Shown here: positions 40,694 to 49,580 of the stretch, one piece after another | How the letters are laid out: each line of letters opens with the position of its first letter | Position numbering within the stretch: position 1 is the stretch's first letter | Assembly (NCBI GenBank): GCA_963853835.1 | Contig: OY970829.1 | Location: 28,607,764-28,671,763, forward strand | Direction: 5' to 3' | From: Calendula officinalis | Taxonomy: Eukaryota; Streptophyta; Magnoliopsida; Asterales; Asteraceae | Length of the DNA stretch: 64,000 nt | The notes under the pieces: model-generated | Databases searched by the model: none | What the model was told of the DNA's origin: nothing | The model's input: only the letters and a program-made list of their open reading frames with translations | Program-made: the position numbers and the translations under genes

Positions 40694-42400
40694 ATGGCCC
40701 CTGCTGCTAACGATACGGGTCAAAAACCATCAAACTTTGCTGCAAAATTGAAAAACATAGATGGCAAGATTATTGGCAAGAACGGGAATACTCTAAAGTC
40801 CCGTAATGCTGTGCGTGGTAACCCGGTGGATTCTGTGGTACGATCCACAACTCATGATGGAGACTTGGTGTCTAATACAGGTCCTACTACAAGTAATGTA
40901 AGTGAATGCCCCTCGGATGTTGGTACTAAAAAACCTAAATCAGCTGTTGTGTCCAATGATTCGCAACCTAAACCAAGTTTTGCGGTTGTGTCCAATCAAT
41001 CAGCTGTTGTCTCTAATGAACCCCAACCTAAACCATCCTATGCTGCAGTAATAAACAAGAATACTGATGTTTCTAAGGTTAATTTTCGTAAACTTGTCTC
41101 TGAAAAGTCAAATGATGATGTAGATGTCATGATACCAATAGAATCAGTTAAGGAAGTTGCAAACAGGTTCTCGAATACCCTTTATGGTTACTTCTTAGGC
41201 AAACGGATTGCCTTCCCGATTGTTGAGTATTATGTAAAAAACGTTTGGACAAAGTTTGGTCTCAATCGGGTAATGATGAATGCAAAAGGTTTCTTCTTTT
41301 TCAAATTTGACTCCCACAAAGGATTAGAAGATGTGTTGGAACATGGTCCTTGGATGATCCGAAACAACCCCATTATCTTAAATGAGTGGACTCCAAATAC
41401 CACTCTAACAAAGGAAGATCTTACTAAACTTCCGATCTGGGTGAAATTCCATGATGTCCCATTGGCTGCGTTTACAGCTGATGGTCTTAGTATCATTGCT
41501 ACAAAGATTGGCACACCAAAAATGTTGGATGCCTACACAAGTACAATCTGCTCGGAATCTTGGGGTAGAAGTAATTTTGCTAGAGCCCTCATTGAAGTCA
41601 GCTCTAAAGATGACCTTAGATCCTCGTTGTCTGTGGCAATCCCTTCCCTTGAAGGATCTGATTATTCGAAGGAAGTTATTAGTATTGAATACGAATGGAA
41701 ACCTCCGAGGTGTTCAATATGCAAAATTTTTGGTCATAATATTGAGGGCTGTCCTAAAAACGTTAAACCCAAAGAAAGGGAAGTTGAACAAGATGATGAT
41801 GGATACCAGCTCGTGGGGAACAAAAAACGTTTTAAAACTCGATCTAATTTTCAGTATAGACCAAAGGGGAGCTCAAAATCTGATTTGGAAGGGGCTGTTA
41901 ATGCTAAAATACCGAACACAACCAGTAATAGTGTAGATAATGATAACCATTATGCTGCACCTATTGGTTGTGAAGGTGTCCATAAGAAGAGAGATAGTGG
42001 GAATAAAAGTGCGACCAGTAATAGTGTAGAGAATGCTACACCTATTGATCGCAATGAGGTCCCGGATACTATGTTCTTTGATTATGGAAAGGCTAACAGT
42101 AATAGTGTAAATGGTAATCATAAACACCATGTTACACCTATTGTTGGCCAAAAAGCAAAGGGGAGCAGTAATAGTATAGGTGATGTTGGGAGTTCTCAAC
42201 ATCAGGCTAAACCTACTGTTTTTCATAAATTGAACACCTATGCTAATATTCCTACCTCAAATGGGTTTGATTCGTTAAGTGATATGGAGGATGAAGAAGA
42301 TGAAGTGGAAGAAAACACAAACGATACTACAAATTTTTTGGCGGCTAATGCTAAAAACAAGGGGGCAAGCACTCCCTATTCACATGGTCTTAATGTTTAG
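40694..42400 (+). CDS. LINE-1 ORF1 protein (DUF4283, zinc knuckle)
   Basis: The protein is a nucleic-acid-binding factor of plant L1 elements, expected to coat the LINE RNA. It is 568 residues long from ATG 40,694, which has G at -3 and G at +4. The same frame is open slightly further upstream but without an ATG. The N-terminal 150 residues are polar and low in complexity, with a duplicated QPKPS(F/Y)A motif. Residues of about 157-335 match the DUF4283 pattern, including YGYFLGKR, WTKFG, GPWMI and LPIWVKFHDVP. A CX2CX4HX4C zinc knuckle follows with C340, C343, H348 and C353. The tail has four imperfect repeats around SNS(V/I) and an acidic stretch DMEDEEDEVEEN. Its TAG stop overlaps the ORF2 start. 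The family call is firm; the RNA-coating role rests on family knowledge. Confidence 0.93.
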   Translation: MAPAANDTGQKPSNFAAKLKNIDGKIIGKNGNTLKSRNAVRGNPVDSVVRSTTHDGDLVSNTGPTTSNVSECPSDVGTKKPKSAVVSNDSQPKPSFAVVSNQSAVVSNEPQPKPSYAAVINKNTDVSKVNFRKLVSEKSNDDVDVMIPIESVKEVANRFSNTLYGYFLGKRIAFPIVEYYVKNVWTKFGLNRVMMNAKGFFFFKFDSHKGLEDVLEHGPWMIRNNPIILNEWTPNTTLTKEDLTKLPIWVKFHDVPLAAFTADGLSIIATKIGTPKMLDAYTSTICSESWGRSNFARALIEVSSKDDLRSSLSVAIPSLEGSDYSKEVISIEYEWKPPRCSICKIFGHNIEGCPKNVKPKEREVEQDDDGYQLVGNKKRFKTRSNFQYRPKGSSKSDLEGAVNAKIPNTTSNSVDNDNHYAAPIGCEGVHKKRDSGNKSATSNSVENATPIDRNEVPDTMFFDYGKANSNSVNGNHKHHVTPIVGQKAKGSSNSIGDVGSSQHQAKPTVFHKLNTYANIPTSNGFDSLSDMEDEEDEVEENTNDTTNFLAANAKNKGASTPYSHGLNV

Positions 42401-45400
42401 TCTCGCTTCTTGGAATATTAGGGGTTTGAACCAGCCCCCTAAACAAGACGAGGTTCGTCAAATAGTACTTGATAACAATCTTAGTATTTGTGCAATTCTA
42501 GAATCTCATGTGAATGTTGCGGATGTTTATGATGTGTGTAAGAAAGTTTGTGCAAGTTGGAATTGGACCTCTAATGGGTCTTTGTGTGATAAAGGTACCC
42601 GTATTATTCTTGGTTGGGATGAAAGGGTGTTAGATGTTATGACTCTAGCTCAAACAAACCAGGTTATACATGTGCAAGTGGTTACTAAATCTGATAGAAA
42701 GTCTTTCTTTTGTTCTTTCGTGTATGCTGCCACCTCATACATAGAAAGGAGGAGTTTATGGCAAAATCTAGTGGGGCATAGCCAGCTTATGTTGAATAAA
42801 CCTTGGGCTATTCTTGGTGACTTTAATGCAGCCCTGAATCTAGAAGATCACTCATGTGGTGGGTACCAACCTCATATTGCTATGCGGGAATTCCAAGAGT
42901 GTGTCTATGATATGGCTGTTATGGATATTAATAGTACGGGCCTTCACTTTACTTGGAACCAAAAACCGCAGGGTTTAGATGGTATTTTAAAGAAGATTGA
43001 TCGAATTATGGGGAATCAAGTTTTCATTGACTTATTCCCGGACTCTATTGGCATTTTCCAGCCTTATCGTATTTCCGATCACACCCCTTGTATCTTGAAA
43101 ATCCCGAATGTTATGAAGTTCAAACCCAAGCCCTTTAAATTTTTTAATTTTCTTGCAGACAAACCTGAATTTCGTAATATTGTTGGTGGGGCTTGGTCGG
43201 AGAGAATCACAGGTTGTGCTATGTATCGGGTGGTAAAACACCTAAAAGCTATGAAACCCCCTTTGCGAAGGCTCTTAAAGGACCAAGGTAATCTACACTC
43301 CAAAGTAAAATTCCTTCGGGTTGAGCTCGATGAAGTTCAATCAGCCCTTGATCAAAACCCACACTGTCCTAAGCTTCGGGAAGAGGAAGCCCATTATCTT
43401 CTTGCGTATAAGGCCGCGGTTTTAGATGAGGAACGTTTCCTTAAACAAAAATCTAAAATTGAATGGTTACGAGTTGGGGACTCTAATTCAGCTTATTTCC
43501 ACAATGTGGTCAAGGGTAGATGCCACAGAAATCGTATAGATGCTATTTTCGAGGGCACTACTATGCATGAAGGTAAGGAAATCGTTCCAATTTTTGTTAA
43601 TCATTACCAAACTTTCCTTGGAATTGCGGGCCAAGTGTCCACCCTTGATACTCAGGAGCTGTTTCACAACACTATTAATAGCCAAAAGGCTGATTTTATG
43701 GTTAGGGATGTAAGCAATTCTGAAATTAAAAAGTCTCTTTTTTCTATTGGCAATGACAAAGCCCCGGGTCCTGATGGCTTCACAGCTGGTTTCTTTAAAA
43801 AGTCTTGGGACATTATTGGTGAGGAAGTGTGTTGTGCGGTTCGGGAATTTTTTGCAAACGGCAAGCTACTAAAAGAAATAAATCATACGATTCTAGCTAT
43901 GATTCCAAAGATCCCAACCCCTTCAAAGACGACTGATTTTAGGCCAATTTCATGCTGCAATGTAATTTATAAGTGTATCAGCAAAATTCTTACAAATCGC
44001 ATCACTGATGTCCTTAGTGATATTGTGGGCGTAAATCAATCAGCATTCATTCCTGGTAGACGAATTTCAGATAACATACTCCTCACACAAGAACTTTTGC
44101 ATAATTATCATAGAAATTCTGGTCCCCCTCGATGTGCTTTCAATATTGATATCCAGAAAGCTTATGATACTGTTGACTGGAAGTTTCTACACTCTATCTT
44201 AATTGGTTTTGGTTTTCCTACTAAAATGATCATGTGGATTTTGGAGTGTGTCACATCTCCCTCTTTTTCCATTTGTATAAATGGAGAGGTCCATGGCTGG
44301 TTTAGGGGTAAAAGAGGCTTGAGACAGGGTGACCCCATGTCACCATACCTTTTTACTCTTGTTATGGAGGTTCTTTCTCTTATTATCAAACGTAGAGTTA
44401 CTTCAAGCACGGATTTTGGTTATCACAAAGGCTGTGAGAAACAAAAGATTGTTAACCTATGTTTTGCTGATGACCTTTTCATTTTTTCGCGAGGTAATCT
44501 GAATTCTGCTAATCTGATTTTGGATGCGTTGAATGAGTTTAAAGAAGTTTCCGGGCTGGTTCCTAGCATTCCTAAAAGTACGGTGTTTTTCTGTAATGTC
44601 CCCACAACTACCCGTGATGCAATTCTCCTTTCAATGCCTTTTGAGGAAGGAAGTCTCCCGGTTAAATATCTTGGAGTGCCTTTGATCTCTACAAGATTAC
44701 TTTTTCGTGACTGTAAAGGCCTGATAGAAAAGATGCGGAATCGCATAAATGATTGGAAGAATAAATTCCTATCTTTTGCGGGGCGGCTTCAACTGATAAT
44801 TTCAGTGCTTTCTAATTTACATATCTATTGGGCTTCAGTTTTTACTCTTCCAACCCGTATTACTCATGAGCTCGAGCAACTAATGCGAGGGTTTCTATGG
44901 TGTCAAGGCGAAATGAAGAAGGGTAAAGCAAAAGTCTCTTGGGAGGTAGTGTGCAAACCAAAATCTGAAGGCGGTCTTGGTATTCGTCGTATAAAAGACT
45001 TTAATGCTGCCCTAATGACTTACCATATCTGGAGTATAGTGACTAACAAGGAGTCGTTATGGGTCAAATGGATTCATTCGTATAAGTTGCGGGGTAGAAG
45101 TTTTTGGGACATTCCCATTATGGGTTCTATGAGCTGGTCTTGGAGGAAGTTGCTCCAATTAAGAAACAAAGTTAGGCCTTTTATATGGCATACGATTCGT
45201 GATGGGAAATCTACTTCCATTTGGTTTGACAAATGGAGCATGACTAGTCCAATCTTTCAATTCCTCACTCACAGAGATATCACTAGAGCTGGGTTTTCCC
45301 CCCTTGATATGGTGTCGGATTTGATTAATGATAATAATTGGACTTGGCCAACTGATTGGTATGCTAGGTTTCCGGAAATTACTAGTATCCCGATACCTCA

Positions 45401-46049
45401 AATTATTCCAGATCATAAGGACGAGGTAGGTTGGTTGGACCTCAATGGGTCTTCCCAGTCTTTCTCGGTCTACCTAGCCTGGAATTCTATCCGTTCAAGG
45501 GAGGTTGAGGTCCCTTGGAAAGATGTCGTTTGGTTCCCCCATTGTATCCCTAGACATGCTTTTCATATGTGGCTAGTTATGAACAACCGCTTAAAAACAC
45601 AAGATATGTTGAAACAATGGGATATCCACCATGATACGGATATTGCCTCTTTACGATGCCCTCTTTGTGGTCTTGTGCAAGACTCCCACCCTCACCTATT
45701 TTTTGAATGCACATACTCCTTGGAGGTTTGGGTTAAAATCAGATTGCTTGGGGGGATGGACATGATTGCTCCTAGATTGGCTGATATCATTGATTACCTC
45801 ACCCCATTGTCTAGAGGAAGATCAGCAAAAAGTGTTATCTCTCGTATAATGGTTGGAGCTACTACATATTATATCTGGTTAGAGAGAAATGCTAGATTGT
45901 TCAGGAAGAAGTCCAAGACGCATATGCAATTATGTGATGAGATTATTGCCACCGTCCGGTTAAAACTGATGACATTAAAGTTCAAGAAGAAGACGGTTGA
46001 CATCCAACGGCTGTTAACTAGCTGGAAGATCCCAGACCCGTTTACATAG
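42393..46049 (+). CDS. LINE-1 ORF2 protein: endonuclease and reverse transcriptase
   Basis: This is the enzyme for target-primed reverse transcription, 1,218 residues from ATG 42,393. Residues 1-235 form an APE-type endonuclease: SWNIRGLN near the start, E37 in ILES, D143 in GDFNA, D229-H230 in SDHTP. A linker carries APGPDGF at about 457. The reverse transcriptase spans about 500-765: PISCCN, NQSAFIPGRRISDN, motif A aspartate D586 in FNIDIQKAYD, GLRQGDPMSPYLF, and the catalytic FADD with D693 and D694, then KYLGVPL. A zf-RVT region lies around 1,046-1,115 with C1089 and C1092 (CPLC) and HLFFEC. No RNase H domain follows. The frame is open further upstream inside ORF1, but homology begins at SLASWNIRG. 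The overlap ATGTTTAG with ORF1 suggests translation by reinitiation. All key residues seen are intact. Confidence 0.95.
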   Translation: MFSLASWNIRGLNQPPKQDEVRQIVLDNNLSICAILESHVNVADVYDVCKKVCASWNWTSNGSLCDKGTRIILGWDERVLDVMTLAQTNQVIHVQVVTKSDRKSFFCSFVYAATSYIERRSLWQNLVGHSQLMLNKPWAILGDFNAALNLEDHSCGGYQPHIAMREFQECVYDMAVMDINSTGLHFTWNQKPQGLDGILKKIDRIMGNQVFIDLFPDSIGIFQPYRISDHTPCILKIPNVMKFKPKPFKFFNFLADKPEFRNIVGGAWSERITGCAMYRVVKHLKAMKPPLRRLLKDQGNLHSKVKFLRVELDEVQSALDQNPHCPKLREEEAHYLLAYKAAVLDEERFLKQKSKIEWLRVGDSNSAYFHNVVKGRCHRNRIDAIFEGTTMHEGKEIVPIFVNHYQTFLGIAGQVSTLDTQELFHNTINSQKADFMVRDVSNSEIKKSLFSIGNDKAPGPDGFTAGFFKKSWDIIGEEVCCAVREFFANGKLLKEINHTILAMIPKIPTPSKTTDFRPISCCNVIYKCISKILTNRITDVLSDIVGVNQSAFIPGRRISDNILLTQELLHNYHRNSGPPRCAFNIDIQKAYDTVDWKFLHSILIGFGFPTKMIMWILECVTSPSFSICINGEVHGWFRGKRGLRQGDPMSPYLFTLVMEVLSLIIKRRVTSSTDFGYHKGCEKQKIVNLCFADDLFIFSRGNLNSANLILDALNEFKEVSGLVPSIPKSTVFFCNVPTTTRDAILLSMPFEEGSLPVKYLGVPLISTRLLFRDCKGLIEKMRNRINDWKNKFLSFAGRLQLIISVLSNLHIYWASVFTLPTRITHELEQLMRGFLWCQGEMKKGKAKVSWEVVCKPKSEGGLGIRRIKDFNAALMTYHIWSIVTNKESLWVKWIHSYKLRGRSFWDIPIMGSMSWSWRKLLQLRNKVRPFIWHTIRDGKSTSIWFDKWSMTSPIFQFLTHRDITRAGFSPLDMVSDLINDNNWTWPTDWYARFPEITSIPIPQIIPDHKDEVGWLDLNGSSQSFSVYLAWNSIRSREVEVPWKDVVWFPHCIPRHAFHMWLVMNNRLKTQDMLKQWDIHHDTDIASLRCPLCGLVQDSHPHLFFECTYSLEVWVKIRLLGGMDMIAPRLADIIDYLTPLSRGRSAKSVISRIMVGATTYYIWLERNARLFRKKSKTHMQLCDEIIATVRLKLMTLKFKKKTVDIQRLLTSWKIPDPFT

Positions 46050-46148
46050 ATCAGTGTTTGTTTTAGTTGCTTGTTTTTGGTTAGTTGTTTGGTTTGTCGT
46101 GGTTGTGTAGTTTTGGTTATGGCATGTCTTAACCCATGTCTTGGTTGG

Positions 46149-46241
46149 TCAAGCTTCTGCTTGAGGTCAATGTGACCGCCTGTCACATTCCTATGTACTT
46201 TTTGTGAGTAATATACTTAGCCAGGGTAATCCCCTTTACCC
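46149..46241 (+). other. LINE-1 3' UTR hairpin set and tail
   Basis: Three perfect inverted repeats precede the poly(A). TCAAGC/GCTTGA has loop TTCT (46,149-46,164). AATGTGAC/GTCACATT has loop CGCCT (46,169-46,189). GGGTAA/TTACCC has loop TCCCCT (46,224-46,241) and abuts 12 A residues at 46,242-46,253. LINE-2 has the same three hairpins with different paired bases. By analogy with other LINEs they may form the 3' RNA element bound by the reverse transcriptase. Confidence 0.7.
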
Positions 46242-46253
46242 AAAAAAAAAAAA

Positions 46254-46352
46254 CTGATACTGATCGCCCTTGAACCATTATAACAACTATCCATGACCTA
46301 TAGCCTATAGATATCCATTTTACAAGTAATAGGTGTGCATAACCCATAACCA
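46254..46352. repeat. Satellite B fragment between the two LINEs
   Basis: This is 99 bp of satellite B, from CTGATACTGATCG to CATAACCCATAACCA. It differs at four positions from the stretch starting at 52,211 and shares its unusual GTGTGCATAAC and CATGACCTATAGCC variants. It therefore belongs to the right-arm repeat family. Confidence 0.92.
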
Positions 46353-49300
46353 TCGTATTTCTGATCATTCCCCTTGCATTCTTCGTATCCCTGACTTATG
46401 TAAGTCGAAACGCAAGCCCTTTAAATTCTTCAATTTTTTAGCTCACAAAAAAAGGCTTCCATGATATTGTGAAGTCGGGATGGTCTTCAGAAGTAACAGG
46501 TTTTTGCAATGTTCAGTGTGGTTAAAAGATTGAAGCTTCTTAAGTCCCCACTGCGGATTTTATTAAAGGAGCAAGGTAATTTACATACAAAAGTTCAGAA
46601 TCTTCGTTTGGAGCTAGATGAGATCCAACGTGCTCTAGATAAAAACCCGCATTGTATAGAGCTTAGGGAGGAAGAAGCAACCTATTTGCAAGCTTTTAAG
46701 GATGCGGTCTTGAATGAGGAAAGGTTTCTAAAACAGAAATCCAAGGTGGAGTGGCTTCGGGTTGGTGATTCCAACTCGGCGTTTTTTCACAATTCCTTGA
46801 AGAGCAGATGCCATAGAAGTCGTATTGATGCCATATTTGATGGTGACGATGTCTTGCGAGAAGGTAAGGATGTTGCTCATGTTTTTACTGGTTACTATGA
46901 GAATTTCCTTGGTATTGCGGGTCCAACGAACCCTCTTGTGTTGCATGATTTGTTTACTAACACTATAGAGCCTAATAAGGCTGATTTTATGGTCCGGGAA
47001 ATTATGGATGCGGAAATAAAAGATGCAATGTTCTCTATTGGTGATGATAAAGCCCCGGGGCCAGATGGTTATACTTCTGCATTCTCTAAGAAGCCTTGAG
47101 ATATCGTTGGTAATGATGTATGTAGTGCTGTTCGTGAATTTTTTATGTCTGGTAAGCTTCTTAAAGAAGTTAATCATACTATCCTTGCTCTTATTCCAAA
47201 GGTTGCTACTCCTTCTAGAGTTACAGAATACCGCCCTATTTCTTGCTGTAATGTCTTATATAAATGTATTAACAAGGTTATCACTAACCGAATTAAAGAT
47301 GTCTTAGGTGATATTGTGGGTATTAACCAATCGGCCTTTATCCCGGGCCGAAGAATATCAGACAATATTTTATTGACTCAGGAGCTTATGCATAACTATC
47401 ATCTGCAAAATGGCCATCCCCGATGTGCGTTTAAAGTTGATATCCAGAAAGCTTATGATACGGTTGACTGGGAGTTTCTTCATAATATTTTTCTAGGTTT
47501 CGGGTTTCCTTTGAGAATGGTCACTTGGATCATGGAATGTATTACCACCCCTTCATTCTCTTTCTCTATTAATGGTGATATCCATGGCTGGTTCAAGGGC
47601 AAAAGGGGGTTGAGACAAGGCGATCCTATGTCTCCTTATCTTTTCACTCTTGTTATGGAAGTGTTATCTCTTATTCTACAACGTAGAGTGCGGGAAAGTT
47701 AGGATTTTCAGTATCACTTTCGTTGTGAGCAACAAAAGATTATTAACCTTTGTTTTGCAGATGATTTATTTCAGTTTGCACGAGGGAATGTCAGCTCAAC
47801 GAACTTGATTTTGGATTCCTTGAATGAGTTTAAGGAGGTCTCGGGGTTAGTGCCAAGTATTCCTAAGAGTACAATATTCTTCTGCAATGTCCCGCCTTCA
47901 ATACGTTACGATATTCTTCAGATTATGCCTTTTGCTGAAGGCACGCTCCCAGTCAAGTATCTTGGAGTCCCGCTCATTTCGACTAGGTTACTTTATAGAG
48001 ACTGTAAGGTTCTCGTTGAAAAGTTGCGGATGAGGATTGCTGATTGGAAGAACAAGTTCCTCTCGTTTGCGGGGAGAGTTCAATTAATTATATCTGCCTT
48101 ATCTTCCTTGCATATCTATTGGGCGTCGGTTTTTATTCTCCCTTCTCGTATTGGTCATGATCTTGAACAATTGATGTGGGGTTTTTTATGGTGCCAGGGG
48201 GAGATGAAAAAGGGGAAGGCAAAAGTCGCTTGGGAGTTGGTGTGTAAGCCGAAAAATGAAGGGGGGCTTGGTATTCGAAGAATTCATAACTTTAATGTTT
48301 CCCTTATGGCTACTCATATCTGGTCTATTGTGACAGATAAAGAGTCGTTATGGGTCAAATGAATCCACTCTTATAAGCTCGCGGGACGAAGCTTTTGGGA
48401 AGTCCCATGTACGGGATATGTTTCATGGGTATGGCGGAAATTAATCCAAATTAGAAGCAGTATTCGGCCCTTTATTTGGAACAAAATTCATGATGGTAAA
48501 ACTACCTATGTATGGTTTGATAACTGGTGTTCGGCTAGCCCGTTGAATCAGCTGCTTACTATGCGAGACATTGCACGTTCAGGGTTCTCTATGCAAGATT
48601 CCGTTGCTGATTTGGTCGCAAGTGAGAGTTGGAGATGGCCTTTTGAATGGTATCAAAAGTATCCTATCTTAGCTCAAATCCCGGTGCCTACTTTGATTCC
48701 AAATACGGCTGATACGGTATTATGGAGGGATCATTATGGGTCTTTGATGCCGTTCTCGGTCCCCACTGCATGGGATTCGATTAGAACGCGGGGGACGGAA
48801 GTCCTTTGGCAGAAGGTAGTTTGGTTTTCTCATTGTATACCGAGACATGCTTTTCACTTGTGGCTGGTTGTTCACCAACGCCTTAAAACTCAGGATCGGC
48901 TCAAACAATGGGATGTTGCCCCTAATACAGACTTAAGTACATTACATTGCCCATTATGTGATGGTCCGCCTGACTCCCATGCACACTTATTTTTTGAGTG
49001 TCCATATTCTTCCGAAATATGGGGTAAAGTTCGTCGTCTAGCAGGGATTGGTATTAGTACGGCCGTTATTACTGATGTGTTAGATTTTCTTATTACTATA
49101 TCCAGGGGAAGATCTGCGAGAAGTCTAATTGCTAGAGTTTCGCTTGCTGCCACCACTTATTTTATTTGGCGAGAGCGCAATGCTCGGTTATATTCCAAGA
49201 AGCCCAAAACTCATATACAGTTGTACGATGAAATTATTGGTACCATTCGGCTTAAGTTGCTATCAATGAGATTTATGAAGAACACGGATCAAGTGCAAAG

Positions 49301-49364
49301 GATGCTGAATAATTGGAAGCTCCCGAAGTCGTTAGTTCTACATGATCACATAGATCAAACGTAG
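46353..49364 (+). pseudogene. LINE-2 ORF2 remnant (reverse transcriptase, zf-RVT)
   Basis: Homology to LINE-1 ORF2 runs from the endonuclease SDH motif to the C terminus. Two +1 shifts lie near the start: one in the A-run at about 46,446-46,453, one just before ATG 46,509. From 46,509 a single frame continues to TAG/TAG at 49,362-49,367, broken by three in-frame stops. TGA at 47,097 and TGA at 48,360 stand where LINE-1 has TGG (KKSWDII, WVKWIHS). TAG at 47,700 falls in the stretch between RRV and DF. Motif A (FKVDIQKAYDTV), GLRQGDPMSPYLF, CFADDLF and the CPLC...HLFFEC zinc site are still readable. It cannot make a full protein. Confidence 0.93.
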
Positions 49365-49482
49365 TAGTTTTGCTTTCTCTAGCTAGTTTGGTTTGTTTGG
49401 TTTATCTTTTGTAGCTAGAGTTTAGTTGTTTGTTGCTGAATATGGTTTATGGCATGTCATAAACTTAGGTAGTCTTGGGTGT

Positions 49483-49580
49483 CGAGTGCTTGTGCTCGTG
49501 GTTAATGTGGTACCTTTTCCACATTCCTTTGTACTTTTTTTTTGTGATTAATATATTTTACCAGGGTAAACCCTTTACCC
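49483..49580 (+). other. LINE-2 3' UTR hairpin set
   Basis: The three hairpins are in the same order as in LINE-1. The first arms are CGAGTGC and GTGCTCG (49,483-49,489 and 49,492-49,498, with two G-T pairs). The second is AATGTGG/CCACATT (49,504-49,525). The third is GGGTAAA/TTTACCC with loop CCC (49,564-49,580) directly before the poly(A). Paired positions differ from LINE-1 while pairing is kept. Confidence 0.7.

Larger units (their letters stand above)
40101..46253 (+). mobile_element. LINE-1: structurally complete L1-type non-LTR retrotransposon
   Basis: This is a 6.15-kb element with a 5' leader of about 590 bp, two open ORFs, a 3' UTR of about 190 bp with hairpins, and 12 A residues at the end. 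No LTRs are present. ORF1 is of the DUF4283/zinc-knuckle type. ORF2 has endonuclease, reverse transcriptase and zf-RVT domains and no recognisable RNase H domain. Neither ORF has a stop or frameshift, so it may be young and autonomous. The 5' end is placed where satellite B stops; an ATGGATGG overlap with the satellite leaves it uncertain by about 8 bp. No clean target-site duplication is seen. The left flank ends ACTCATATCGATGG and the right flank begins ACTGATACTGATCG. These occupy the same 14 positions of the 47-bp unit but differ at four of them. Confidence 0.95.

Noticed and set aside
41230..41514. Antisense and alternative-frame open frames within the LINE ORFs
   Set aside because: These are shadows of the strongly supported ORF1 and ORF2 frames, without recognisable domains.
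46050..46253. RNase H domain at the end of LINE-1 ORF2
   Set aside because: Some plant LINEs carry one, but the C terminus after zf-RVT is only about 100 residues and shows no DEDD-type pattern.
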